Assembly (NCBI RefSeq): GCF_000472965.1
Contig: NZ_AXAU01000001.1
Location: 310,001 to 374,000, forward strand
DNA: 64,000 nt
Direction: 5' to 3'
Origin: Bradyrhizobium murdochi
GTDB lineage: Bacteria; Pseudomonadota; Alphaproteobacteria; Rhizobiales; Xanthobacteraceae
Shown piece after piece: positions 18,705 to 27,558 of this stretch; position 1 is the stretch's first letter; the number at the start of each line of letters is the position of its first letter. The position numbers and the translations under genes were made by a program. Under the pieces are notes generated by a model. It made no database searches, was not told the DNA's origin, and saw only the letters and a list, made by a program, of their open reading frames with translations.

Positions 18705-20168
18705 ATGACCGGATCCTTCCAAAATGTGCTTGCTGGATTGGCGGCAATCGTCGGCGACAATTATGTCATCGATTCCGCGCCCGATCAGGAGCCCTATGTG
18801 GTGGACTGGCGCGGACGCTATCGCGGCCGCGCTGTCGCGGTGGTCAAGCCCGGCTCGACGGCTGAGGTCGCGGCGGTTGTCCGCTATTGTGCAGACAAGC
18901 GGCTCTCGATCGTCCCGCAAGGCGGCAACACCGGGATGTGCGGCGCCGCCACACCGGATGACAGCGCATTCAACGTCGTGATCCGGCTCGACCGCATGCG
19001 GCGTGTGCGCGACGTCAGTCCGCTCGCCAATACGATTACGGTGGAGGCCGGCTGTATCCTCGCCGAAGTGCAGGCTGCGGCCGCGGCTGTGGACCGTCAT
19101 TTTCCGTTGAGCCTCGGCGCCGAGGGCTCGTGCCAGATCGGCGGCAATATTTCCACCAATGCCGGCGGCACGGCGGTGCTGCGCTACGGACCGATGCGCG
19201 ATCTGGTGCTCGGGCTGGAAGCGGTGCTGCCGGACGGACGGATTTTCAACGGCCTGCGCGCGCTGCGCAAGGACAATACGGGCTACGCGCTCAAGCAGCT
19301 CTTCATCGGCGCGGAGGGGACACTCGGCATCGTCACCGCGGCGGTGCTGAAGCTGTTCGCGCCGCCGCGCAGCTCGGCTTTGGCGCTGCTCAAACTGCAA
19401 AGGGTTGATCACGCCCTGCAGATCATGCAGCGGCTGCGCGGCGCCGTCGGCGATCGGCTCGGCAGCCTGGAAATGATGTCGCGCAGCCAGATCGAGGCGA
19501 TCGCCGCGACCGTGCCCCATGTCGCCATTCCCTTCGAACTCACCACGCCGTGGTACCTGATCGTCGAACTGACCGATACGCTGGCCGGGATTGACCTCAA
19601 CGAGCCGCTGGCCGCCGTGCTTTCGGAGGCGTTGGATGCGGGACTGGCTGAGGATGCCGTGCTGGCATCGAGCGTTGCCCAGGCGAAGGCGATTTGGGCG
19701 GTGCGGCACAGCGTGTCCGAAGGCAACAAGCGCAGCGGCTATGTGGTATCGCACGACAGCGTGGTTCCGCTGGAGCGGCAGGCCGCGTTCGTCGCCAATG
19801 TCGAGGCCAGGATCATGGCGGCGGTACCCCATGCGCGCGTCGTGATGCATGGCCATATCGGTGACGGCAATATTCACGTGATCGCCCTGATCGACCGCGA
19901 TCGCTGCCGTGACCCCGACGCGACGGCCGCGTTGGTGGCGAAGATCAACGAGATTGTCGACGACGAGACCGCCGCGCAAGGCGGGGCCATCAGCGCCGAG
20001 CACGGCATCGGCATCACCAATCGTGACCGGCTCGCGCGGGTGGCCGATGCGCTCGATGTCGACCTGATGCGCGGCATCAAGCAATTGCTCGACCCGAACG
20101 GCCTGATGAATCCAGACAAGATCTTCGCGAGCGAGCGCCGTACGACCCGCAGCGCCGGAGCGGCATGA
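18705..20168 (+). CDS. FAD-binding 2-hydroxy acid dehydrogenase (GlcD / D2HGDH-like)
   Basis: 487 residues from ATG 18705. PCMH-type FAD domain with VVKPGSTAEVAAVVRYC, PQGGNTGMCGA and EGSCQIGGNISTNAGG, then FIGAEGTLGIVTAAVLKL; the C-terminal domain has HGHIGDGNIHV (metal/substrate site) and ends with LDPNGLMNPDKIF. Family members oxidise D-2-hydroxy acids (D-lactate, D-2-hydroxyglutarate, glycolate) and pass electrons to quinone or electron-transfer flavoprotein. The stop overlaps the next gene by four bases (ATGA), so it is translationally coupled to the kinase gene. The substrate here is probably a four-carbon or related hydroxy acid; inferred from context. Confidence 0.9.
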   Translation: MTGSFQNVLAGLAAIVGDNYVIDSAPDQEPYVVDWRGRYRGRAVAVVKPGSTAEVAAVVRYCADKRLSIVPQGGNTGMCGAATPDDSAFNVVIRLDRMRRVRDVSPLANTITVEAGCILAEVQAAAAAVDRHFPLSLGAEGSCQIGGNISTNAGGTAVLRYGPMRDLVLGLEAVLPDGRIFNGLRALRKDNTGYALKQLFIGAEGTLGIVTAAVLKLFAPPRSSALALLKLQRVDHALQIMQRLRGAVGDRLGSLEMMSRSQIEAIAATVPHVAIPFELTTPWYLIVELTDTLAGIDLNEPLAAVLSEALDAGLAEDAVLASSVAQAKAIWAVRHSVSEGNKRSGYVVSHDSVVPLERQAAFVANVEARIMAAVPHARVVMHGHIGDGNIHVIALIDRDRCRDPDATAALVAKINEIVDDETAAQGGAISAEHGIGITNRDRLARVADALDVDLMRGIKQLLDPNGLMNPDKIFASERRTTRSAGAA

Positions 20169-21283
20169 CGATGACGAGCGTCCGCCTTCTTGCCGACGAC
20201 CTCACCGGTGCGCTCGACACCGCGGCCGAGTTCGTCGGCTTGTGTGGACCGTTCGACGTGACCTGGCCGGAGGCGCTCCCGACGCGCGAACCGCAAAATC
20301 TTGCGATCGACAGCGGAACGCGCGAACTCGCAAAGGCAGAGGGCATCGAGATCGTTGGACGGCTGGCGCCGCTGCTTTGTGATGGCGCGATCGCCTACAA
20401 GAAGATCGATAGCCTGTTGCGCGGAGCGTGGGCTGCCGAACTTGGCGCCTGCTTGCGCACTGGCTATTGGGCCTCCTGCGTCGTTGCGCCGGCTTTCGAG
20501 TACCAGGGACGCCGCACGTGCGATGGTCAGCAGTTCGCTCGCAAGTCGCAGAGCGAGTGGTATCCGGTCGGCGCGAATCTGCTGGCGCAACTCGAAGCGG
20601 AGAACATCCACGCCCGGCAAGGCCGGTTCGAGACGCTGTCGTATGGCGGCGTTCAGGTCTTCGATGCCGAGAGTGACCAGGATCTCGATCGTGTGGTCGA
20701 AATGGGCCGCCAGCTTGCTGCGCCTGTCCTATGGTCCGGGAGCGGCGGACTGGCCGGCGCGTTGGCGCGCGGCAGCTACGCTGGCGCATCGCGGCGCTTG
20801 AAGAAGCCGGTGCTCGGATTGTTTGGCTCCGATCAAATCGTCACCGCATCCCAGCTTGAGGCGTGCGGAGAGGCCACCATCGCCCTTGTCGAAGCCGAGG
20901 CCGGAGGTGCGGCGCGGGTGCACCGCAAGCTTGCCGATGACGGCGTGGCGCTGGTGAAGTTCTCGCTTTCCGAGGGCCTTTCGCGCCCGGAGGCGGCCAG
21001 GCGGATCGCGCGTGAAATGACCGCATTGATTGCAGCGCTTGATCCTCCCGGCACGCTGATCGTGGCCGGCGGCGAGACCTTGAAAGCGGTTTGCGTCGCT
21101 CTCGGTGCGCAGGCGTTGCGGGTCGCAGGCCGCCTCGTGCCCGGCCTGCCGCGCTCGACCCTGCAGGGCGGCCGTTGGGCTGGCGTTGACGTGATCTCCA
21201 AATCCGGAGCGTTTGGTACAAGGGAGCTATGGCGCGATCTGCTCCATGACAATCAACTGCTCAGCACAGGGAAACCGACATGA
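20165..21283 (+). CDS. Four-carbon acid sugar kinase (DUF1537)
   Basis: 372 residues. N-terminal substrate domain begins RLLADDLTGALDTAAEF (residues 7-23), the DDLTG motif of the family; YKKIDSLLRG follows near residue 80. The C-terminal nucleotide domain carries LIVAGGETLKAVCVALG. DUF1537 enzymes phosphorylate four-carbon sugar acids such as D-threonate, L-threonate or D-erythronate at O4. It is a little shorter than the usual about 420 residues; the C-terminal ATP-binding region is complete by motif. It overlaps both neighbours by four bases, so the kinase is coupled to the FAD dehydrogenase and to the PdxA-type dehydrogenase that would use its product. Confidence 0.9.
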   Translation: MTMTSVRLLADDLTGALDTAAEFVGLCGPFDVTWPEALPTREPQNLAIDSGTRELAKAEGIEIVGRLAPLLCDGAIAYKKIDSLLRGAWAAELGACLRTGYWASCVVAPAFEYQGRRTCDGQQFARKSQSEWYPVGANLLAQLEAENIHARQGRFETLSYGGVQVFDAESDQDLDRVVEMGRQLAAPVLWSGSGGLAGALARGSYAGASRRLKKPVLGLFGSDQIVTASQLEACGEATIALVEAEAGGAARVHRKLADDGVALVKFSLSEGLSRPEAARRIAREMTALIAALDPPGTLIVAGGETLKAVCVALGAQALRVAGRLVPGLPRSTLQGGRWAGVDVISKSGAFGTRELWRDLLHDNQLLSTGKPT

Positions 21284-22317
21284 CCTCTCGCCATCTCGCG
21301 ATCACCATGGGCGATCCGGCCGGGATCGGGCCGGAAATCATCGTCAAGGCCTGCATCGGCTTGCAGGACCGGATTGCCAAGGGCGATCTGCGCCTTCTGA
21401 TCATCGGCAGCGGCGCCGCATTGGGGGCCGCGAAGGCCGCGCTTGGCGCAAGCATCGCGATTCCGGAAGTGCGCGCCGAAGACCGCGATTGGTCCGATCT
21501 CTGTTTTCTACAGGCCGACGCTGAAGGCGCGCCGATCCATCCGGGCGTGTTGAGTGCCGATGGCGGAAGGTTTGCGTTCAAGGCGGTCGAGCGGGGCGTG
21601 CGGCTGACACAGGCCGGGCGGACCGCGGCCATCGTCACGGCGCCACTGAACAAGGAGGCGCTCAACAAGGCGGGCTACCACTATCCCGGCCACACCGAGA
21701 TGCTGGCGCACCTCACCGGCGTGCGCGGCTCGGTGATGCTCCTGGCCCACGGCAACATGCGCGTCAGCCATGTCTCGACCCATGTGGCGCTGGAGGACGT
21801 GCCGAAGCGGCTGACGGCGGAGCGGCTCCGTCAGGTGATCGACCTCACCGACGATGCGCTGCGCCGGCTCGGTATCGCGCGCCCGAAGATCGCAATTGCG
21901 GCGCTCAATCCGCATGCCGGCGAGGGCGGGTTGTTCGGCCGGCAGGATATCGACGTCTCGGCGCCGACCATCGCCAAGGCGGTCGCCGATGGTCTCGACG
22001 TCGTCGGGCCAGTGCCGGGCGACACCATCTTCGTCAAGCTGCGCGCCGGCCAGTTCGACGCGGCGGTCGCGATGTATCACGACCAGGGGCACATTCCGGT
22101 AAAACTGCTCGGCTTCCAGGTCGATCCCGCGACCGGTCGCTGGCAGGAGCTTTCCGGCGTCAACATCACGCTAGGCCTTCCGATCATCCGCACCTCCGTC
22201 GATCACGGCACAGCCTTCGATATCGCCGGCAAGGGCATCGCCAACGAACACAGCCTGATCGAGGCCATCGATTACGCCGAGCGCCTGGCCGGCGGCCCCT
22301 CCATAGCTCCAAAGTGA
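21280..22317 (+). CDS. PdxA-type 4-phospho-acid dehydrogenase (PdxA2-like)
   Basis: 345 residues with the PdxA fold: ITMGDPAGIGPEIIVKA (residues 7-23), TAPLNKEALNKAGYHYPGHTEML with a metal-binding His, ALNPHAGEGGLFG, and MYHDQGHIPVK. PdxA oxidises 4-phosphohydroxy-L-threonine in B6 synthesis; the PdxA2 branch, usually next to a DUF1537 kinase as here, oxidises phosphorylated threonate, with decarboxylation to dihydroxyacetone phosphate. Context therefore favours catabolism over vitamin synthesis. Cytoplasmic and divalent-metal-dependent. Overlaps the kinase gene by four bases. Confidence 0.9.
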   Translation: MTSRHLAITMGDPAGIGPEIIVKACIGLQDRIAKGDLRLLIIGSGAALGAAKAALGASIAIPEVRAEDRDWSDLCFLQADAEGAPIHPGVLSADGGRFAFKAVERGVRLTQAGRTAAIVTAPLNKEALNKAGYHYPGHTEMLAHLTGVRGSVMLLAHGNMRVSHVSTHVALEDVPKRLTAERLRQVIDLTDDALRRLGIARPKIAIAALNPHAGEGGLFGRQDIDVSAPTIAKAVADGLDVVGPVPGDTIFVKLRAGQFDAAVAMYHDQGHIPVKLLGFQVDPATGRWQELSGVNITLGLPIIRTSVDHGTAFDIAGKGIANEHSLIEAIDYAERLAGGPSIAPK

Positions 22318-22333
22318 CGAGAGCAGACGTCCA

Positions 22334-23464
22334 ATGACCAATTCCTTCACGCCGATCGAAATTCTGCGTCCCACCGTGGTCGAGTTCGGATGCGGAACGA
22401 TTGCTGCCGCTCAGCGCTTTGCGGAGCGGATCGGCGCGCGGCGGCCGCTGGTGATTTCGGATCCATTCAACGCGAAGCGCATCGATCAGTTGGCGTTGCC
22501 CGGAGCAGTCAAGGTATTCGGCGACGTCAAGCCCGAGCCTGATATGCCCAACCTCGACAAGGCGGTGGCGATGGCGCGTGAAGCCGCGCCCGATCTCATC
22601 GTGGGTTTCGGCGGCGGCAGCGCGATGGATCTCGCCAAGCTGGTGGCTGTGCTCTGCACCGGCGATACCGCCTTTGCCGACATCGTCGGTGCCGAGAAGG
22701 TTACAGGCCGCAGCGTGGCGCTGATGCAGATCCCCACCACCTCTGGGACAGGCAGCGAAGCCGGCACCCGGGCGCTCGTGACCGATCCGGCGAGCCGCAA
22801 CAAGCTCGCGGTGCAGAGCCGCTTCATGCTGGCTGACATCGCCATCGTCGATCCCGACCTCACGATGACAGTGCCAAAGGATATCACCGCGGCAACCGGC
22901 GTCGACGCGCTGGCGCATTGCGTCGAGGCTTACACCAGCCGCAAGGCGCATCCGGCCATCGATCTCTACGCGATCGAAGGCGCGCGGCTGGTCGGGCGCT
23001 ATCTGCGGCGCGCGGTTGCCGACGGCAGCGACCGGGAAGCGCGTGCCGGCCTTGCGCTGGCCTCGCTTTATGGCGGCTATTGCCTCGGCCCGGTGAACAC
23101 GACGGCGGGTCACGCGGTCGCCTATCCGCTCGGCACGCGGCATCACGTGGCGCATGGCCTCGCCTGCGCGGTGATCTTCCCGCATACGCTGGCGTTCAAC
23201 ATGCCGGCAATCTCGACGAAGACGATCGCCGTGCTGCACGCGCTTGGCTTGTCAGAACGTAACGTTCCAGCGGCTGCGTTCGACGCCGCTTATGGTTTCT
23301 GCACCGATCTCGGCATCGAGATGCGGTTGTCCGCGCTCGGCGTTCCCAAGGACGATCTCGGCGTCATGGCGGACGAGGCGCATGCCATCCGTCGTCTGCT
23401 CGACAACAACCCGCGCGATTTGAGCCGTGACGGGATTTTGAAGATGTACGAGAAGGCGTTCTAG
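22334..23464 (+). CDS. Iron-containing alcohol dehydrogenase
   Basis: 376 residues, group III alcohol dehydrogenase fold: NAD-binding GFGGGSAMDLAKL (residues 92-104) and PTTSGTGSEAG, then the metal region DALAHCVEAY, TTAGHAVAYPLG and HHVAHGLACAVIFPH with three of the metal histidines. Family members oxidise or reduce aldehydes and alcohols, for example tartronate or succinate semialdehyde reductases and lactaldehyde reductase. It follows the PdxA-type gene after 16 bases. It may handle an aldehyde or hydroxy acid formed by the lyase; inference. Fe or Zn dependence cannot be told from sequence. Confidence 0.88.
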   Translation: MTNSFTPIEILRPTVVEFGCGTIAAAQRFAERIGARRPLVISDPFNAKRIDQLALPGAVKVFGDVKPEPDMPNLDKAVAMAREAAPDLIVGFGGGSAMDLAKLVAVLCTGDTAFADIVGAEKVTGRSVALMQIPTTSGTGSEAGTRALVTDPASRNKLAVQSRFMLADIAIVDPDLTMTVPKDITAATGVDALAHCVEAYTSRKAHPAIDLYAIEGARLVGRYLRRAVADGSDREARAGLALASLYGGYCLGPVNTTAGHAVAYPLGTRHHVAHGLACAVIFPHTLAFNMPAISTKTIAVLHALGLSERNVPAAAFDAAYGFCTDLGIEMRLSALGVPKDDLGVMADEAHAIRRLLDNNPRDLSRDGILKMYEKAF

Positions 23465-23525
23465 CCCGCCTGGCTGCGGCGCACGGCACCGACCAATAAC
23501 AAGCAGGAAGCAAGAGGAAACTTCG

Positions 23526-24497
23526 ATGAGATTGATGAGGCTTATTGTTACGTCGGCGATGCTGCTGGCGGCGGCGCCAATGAAGGCGGAAGAGGCGTAT
23601 CCCTCCAGGCAGGTGAGTGTGATCGTTCCCTTCGCCGCCGGCGGGACAGCGGATATCTTCGCGCGGATGGTCGCCAATCACCTTCAGGCGAAATTGGGCA
23701 AGCCGTTCGTGGTCGAAAATGTCGGCGGCGCCGGCAGCATCGTCGGCGTGACCCGGCTGGCGCGCTCGGCGCCGGACGGGCTGACATTGGGCTTGGCGAG
23801 CACATCCGCGCTTGCGATCAACCCGTCGCTGTATGGTCCGAAGCTCAGCTATCAGCCCGATAAGGATCTGCAGCCGATCGTCCAGATCAGCGTCGTGCCC
23901 AACGTGCTGGTCGTCAACCCCGACAAGATCAAGGCGCGGACCCTGCCGGACCTGATCGCCTATCTGAAGGCCAATCCGGAGAAGGTCTCTTTCGGTTCGG
24001 CCGGTGTCGGCACCTCGCAGCACCTGGCGGGCGAGTTGTTCCAGCAGATGACGGGTACCAGGATGGTGCATGTGCCCTACAAGGGCTCGAGCACGATGTT
24101 GACGGATCTCCTCAGCGGCCAGATCGACCTCGCGTTCGACAACGTGCCGCTGCTCCTGCCGCAGGCGAAGACCGGCAAGCTCGCGCTGATCGCGGCCGCA
24201 ACGCCCAAGCGCGCGTCGTTCGATCCGAATCTTCCCACCGTCGCCGAGCATCTACCCGGCTTCGAGGCGGTCGCCTGGCACGGCTTCTTCGTCCCGGCCG
24301 CCACGCCGAAGCCGATCGTTGAAAAGCTCTCGGCGGAGATCCGGGCCTTCATGCAGCAGCCGGAGACGGTGCAGAAGATGGCCGAACTCGGCGCCGACGC
24401 CGTGGCGCTCGATGCTCAACCGTTTGCGGCTTACATCGCGTCGGAGACGGCGCGATGGAAGAAGGTCATCGAAGCCGCCAACATCAAGCTGGAGTAG
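23526..24497 (+). CDS. Periplasmic solute receptor of the tripartite tricarboxylate transporter (Bug/TctC) family
   Basis: 323 residues with an N-terminal signal sequence (MRLMRLIVTSAMLLAAAPMKA). The mature protein starts EAYPSRQVSVIVPFAAGGTADIFARMVA, the Bug-family signature, and has the VENVGGAGSIVG and VPYKGSS ligand-loop segments. These receptors bind small carboxylates in the periplasm. The gene closes the catabolic cluster, so its ligand is probably the substrate of the pathway. No TctA or TctB membrane gene is next to it in the window, so it is an orphan receptor, as is frequent for this family. Confidence 0.9.
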   Translation: MRLMRLIVTSAMLLAAAPMKAEEAYPSRQVSVIVPFAAGGTADIFARMVANHLQAKLGKPFVVENVGGAGSIVGVTRLARSAPDGLTLGLASTSALAINPSLYGPKLSYQPDKDLQPIVQISVVPNVLVVNPDKIKARTLPDLIAYLKANPEKVSFGSAGVGTSQHLAGELFQQMTGTRMVHVPYKGSSTMLTDLLSGQIDLAFDNVPLLLPQAKTGKLALIAAATPKRASFDPNLPTVAEHLPGFEAVAWHGFFVPAATPKPIVEKLSAEIRAFMQQPETVQKMAELGADAVALDAQPFAAYIASETARWKKVIEAANIKLE

Positions 24498-24635
24498 CGC
24501 TTCTCAGCGCTGCCTGAAACATTACGCGCGAACAAGGCGATATGTCCGGAGGCTGATTCAACACTTTCGAATTGGTCTCCGGATGAAGTTGGTGTGGTAA
24601 CCTCCCGTTTACCATTCCATCCATATCATCTGCGT

Positions 24636-24872
24636 ATGAATTCATCCCGCAGACGAAACCCACAGGCTGCCCTGATGTCGCTCGAAGCGGCCGCAGCCTC
24701 CGCCCGCGGCGGGTTTGGCTGCATGTTCTCGACCTCGGAAGAATTCGAGATGGCGCTCATCACCGAGCGCCGTGCGCAGGGGCGTTACGTTCAGCGCAGA
24801 ATGCGCTGGCCTGCCATCCTGTTCATCGGCTTTGCGCTGATGGTCGCCGGCACGGCGCTGCTATTCGGCTAG
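24636..24872 (+). CDS. Small hypothetical single-pass membrane protein
   Basis: 78 residues from ATG 24636 (GTG 24594 gives 14 more residues, less likely). The N-terminal 55 residues are polar, with SLEAAAASARGGFGCMFSTSEEFEMALITERRAQG; a single hydrophobic helix follows (about residues 59-77, ILFIGFALMVAGTALLFG) and ends the protein, which suggests a tail-anchored topology. No family recognised. It is 138 bases after the solute receptor and ends 10 bases from the convergent gene at 24883. Confidence 0.55.
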   Translation: MNSSRRRNPQAALMSLEAAAASARGGFGCMFSTSEEFEMALITERRAQGRYVQRRMRWPAILFIGFALMVAGTALLFG

Positions 24873-24882
24873 CCGCTACTCC

Positions 24883-27036
24883 TCACTTCGCCAATGGGTC
24901 GGGGCGAACCTGAATATGCACCGCCCGCGGCTTTGAGCCCTTGCCACCTTCCATCAACCAGGGTGTGCGGTCACCGCTCGAGCTCCAGAGACCACGGCCT
25001 TTCCAGCCAGCGTTTGGATCGTCAATGCGTCCGTCGAGGCCCTTGGCAAAAAAGCCGAGCGGATAGGGGATGCGCAGCATCACCATCTGCCCGTCCTTGA
25101 AGGCGACGAAGCCGTCGTTGAGGTTGGCGGTGGAGATCGGGATGTTCTCGCCGAGCCCGACCGTGTTGTGGTGATCGACCCAGGTGTAATAGCTCGCCTC
25201 GGCGCTGGAGTTCTCGAACCCTTCGAAGCCGGGGCCCGGATATTTGAAGTAGGCGAAGCCTTCCGGGCAGTGATTGCCGGTCGCGCCCGGCCCGTTCAGC
25301 GGCGCCTTGCACTTGCTGCGATGGAAGCGGATCAGGCTGCCGTTCGAGCCCGAGCCCCAGAGTACGCCGTTCTTGTCGATATCGCCGCCGCGAACGCCGA
25401 TGCCTTCCTTCGGAATCGCGTAAAATTCCGACAGCTTGGTCTTGGGATCGAACCGCATGAAGCCGGGCGGCCCGACGAACACGTTGACGGTGTACCAGAC
25501 CGAGCCGTCGGTCGGATGCGGCATCACCGCGTAGGGGCCGGAGCCCGCGATGCGCATGTCCTTGCCGGCCTCCGCCGGCTTGCCCGGGTCGGTATATTCG
25601 TCGACCTTGCCGTTGCCGTTGGTGTCGAGCACGAATGGTGCCCATCCCTGCGCTTTGACGGCATCGCCGGTCTCGTCCCATAGCCTGGTGTTCACCCATC
25701 CGGCGACCGGGCCGGTCCCCGAGAGCCACAGCGTATCGTCGGCGTCGTAGCCGAATTGCGGATGATGGGTGCCGAAGCAGGTATCGACGAAGCTGTACTT
25801 CTGGGTCTTGGGATCGAATACCGACACTTGCCGGCCCGAGCGTTCGAGCGGAAACGCCTTGGCCGACGGGTGATCAGACCCCTTCTTGCAATACGCTGGA
25901 TTCTCGATGCCCCGCACGGCCGCCGCCAACCACAGGCGGCCCTTCTTGTCCAACATGCTGTTGTGATTATTGGTCCGCTGGCTCCAGATCTTCTCGTCGC
26001 CCCAATAGGCCGAAGGGCTGACCGGATTGAGGAGGGCCGTGCCATGCAGCGGAGGGCCGAACGATTCCGGCGCGTTGGGATCGGCGACCGGCATCTTTGA
26101 GAACGTTACCTTGTGCGTTTTGGGATCGAGGATCGGCATGTCGTCGGAGGAATATTCGTTCGCCCCGTACAGCGGGCCGTAGGCGTTGACGGTCGGGTAG
26201 CGGCGGTCCGAGGAGATCAGGTCGTGGACGAAGTGCTTCTCGGTGGCCCATTCCCAGGACGAGATCACGACGTTGCGCTCGATGCCGGCCGGCCGCGGCG
26301 GTTTTTCTTTCGGCAGTTCGCCCTTGGCCACCCGGTCCGTCCAGTCGCCGAAATATTTGAACGGCACGCCGCCCATTTGCCCCGCGAGCCGGTTCACCAT
26401 CCATTCGCCGGTCTGCCCTGCAGCAACGCGGCGCATCCAGGCTTCCTCGCCCGATTTGAATTCGCCGAACGCGGCCGGAATCGTGCGGGTGGATTCCTGG
26501 CCGAGCTGATGACAACCGATGCAGTCGACATTGTTCATCCGCTGGCGCCAGATCTCCTGCGTGATCTCTTTCGGGATCTCGGTGGAGCCTCCGAAATCTT
26601 TTGCCGGCGGGATCTTCATCATCGTGTACCAGTAGATCGCCGAGTAATAATGAGCGGCGGCGGCATCGTTCGGTGCCGGGACCGCCGTGAGATTGACCTG
26701 CTGGCCGGGCTTGGCGCGCAGTTTGGGTGAATCCACAAGGCCATAGCCGCGAACCCAAATCGCGTAGTTGACGTTCGGCGGCAGGTCTGGGATCACGTAA
26801 CGGCCCTGGTCGTCGGTGACAACCATCTTGGCCAATTTGGTCGGCAGTTCGGTGGTCTCCGCGATGACCCAGACGCCGGCCTCTGGGCCGTTCGGTCCGC
26901 GCACCATGCCACCGATATCATCATTGTCGATGGCGACCGCCGCTGGCTGCTGCGCATGCGATGGCGCCGCCATCAAGCTCAGTCCACTTGCCGCCGCAGC
27001 CAGGGTGAAGGAGAACAGGATCCGACCGAGATTCAT
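24883..27036 (-). CDS. Secreted carboxypeptidase-regulatory / cytochrome c-motif / Vgb-like propeller protein
   Basis: 717 residues from ATG 27036, with GGAGAG seven bases upstream and a signal peptide cleaved near SHAQQ. Order of domains: a carboxypeptidase regulatory-like (Ig-like) domain about 40-115 (GGMVRGPNGPEAGVWV, DDQGRYVIPDLPP), a short helical part with a single heme c motif CIGCH (172-176), and a beta-propeller-like region from about 250 with DxxG repeats (DKKGRLWLAA, DADDTLWLSG, DKNGVLWGSG) like streptogramin-lyase proteins. An EF-hand-type loop DTNGNGKVDE lies at 471-480. It is periplasmic and probably redox-active; the substrate is unknown. Confidence 0.7.
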   Translation of the reverse strand: MNLGRILFSFTLAAAASGLSLMAAPSHAQQPAAVAIDNDDIGGMVRGPNGPEAGVWVIAETTELPTKLAKMVVTDDQGRYVIPDLPPNVNYAIWVRGYGLVDSPKLRAKPGQQVNLTAVPAPNDAAAAHYYSAIYWYTMMKIPPAKDFGGSTEIPKEITQEIWRQRMNNVDCIGCHQLGQESTRTIPAAFGEFKSGEEAWMRRVAAGQTGEWMVNRLAGQMGGVPFKYFGDWTDRVAKGELPKEKPPRPAGIERNVVISSWEWATEKHFVHDLISSDRRYPTVNAYGPLYGANEYSSDDMPILDPKTHKVTFSKMPVADPNAPESFGPPLHGTALLNPVSPSAYWGDEKIWSQRTNNHNSMLDKKGRLWLAAAVRGIENPAYCKKGSDHPSAKAFPLERSGRQVSVFDPKTQKYSFVDTCFGTHHPQFGYDADDTLWLSGTGPVAGWVNTRLWDETGDAVKAQGWAPFVLDTNGNGKVDEYTDPGKPAEAGKDMRIAGSGPYAVMPHPTDGSVWYTVNVFVGPPGFMRFDPKTKLSEFYAIPKEGIGVRGGDIDKNGVLWGSGSNGSLIRFHRSKCKAPLNGPGATGNHCPEGFAYFKYPGPGFEGFENSSAEASYYTWVDHHNTVGLGENIPISTANLNDGFVAFKDGQMVMLRIPYPLGFFAKGLDGRIDDPNAGWKGRGLWSSSGDRTPWLMEGGKGSKPRAVHIQVRPDPLAK

Positions 27037-27250
27037 CGTTTCTCTCCCCGTGACCATGAGCTTGTTGTCGCTCGTTGTTGGCGCAAGCCTACACCAGACC
27101 AGGGTTGCGGCGGGAGCATGTCACTGGCCCGGTTTCCTCACGCTTGCGGCATTGAGAGCCACCGTGCATCGCAGCAACACCTATGCATCCGCCTTTTGCT
27201 TTTGAGGCGGCTGGGTTAGACACGCCAATTCTCACGAGAGGGCGTAACCA

Positions 27251-27553
27251 ATGATCACCGAAATCGCGCAAATCGACGTCAAGCCGGGCACCGAGAAGGA
27301 ATTTGAAGCGGCCGTCGCCAAGGCCCGTCCGCTGTTCCTGCGCGCCAAGGGCGGCAAGGGGTTTGAACTGCACAAATCGATCGAGAAGCCGCAGCGATAC
27401 CGGCTGGTGGCGAAGTGGGAGACGCTGGAAAACCACACCGTCGACTTTCGCGGCTCGGAAGATTTCACCGCCTGGCGCGCGCTCGTCGGCCCGTACTTTG
27501 CTTCGCCGCCCGAGGTCGAGCATACCGAGACGGTGCTGACCACGGCGGACTGA
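27251..27553 (+). CDS. Antibiotic biosynthesis monooxygenase (ABM) domain protein
   Basis: 100 residues, a single dimeric alpha/beta-barrel ABM domain: EIAQIDVKPGTEKEFEAAV (residues 4-22), GFELHKSIEKPQRYRLVAKWETLENH (about 37-62), and a C-terminal YFASPPEVEHTETVL strand. Members are small cofactor-free monooxygenases or heme-degrading or quinol-oxidising proteins; none of these functions is proven here. It is convergent with the PerM-like gene, five bases between the stops. Confidence 0.8.
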   Translation: MITEIAQIDVKPGTEKEFEAAVAKARPLFLRAKGGKGFELHKSIEKPQRYRLVAKWETLENHTVDFRGSEDFTAWRALVGPYFASPPEVEHTETVLTTAD

Positions 27554-27558
27554 AGCCA

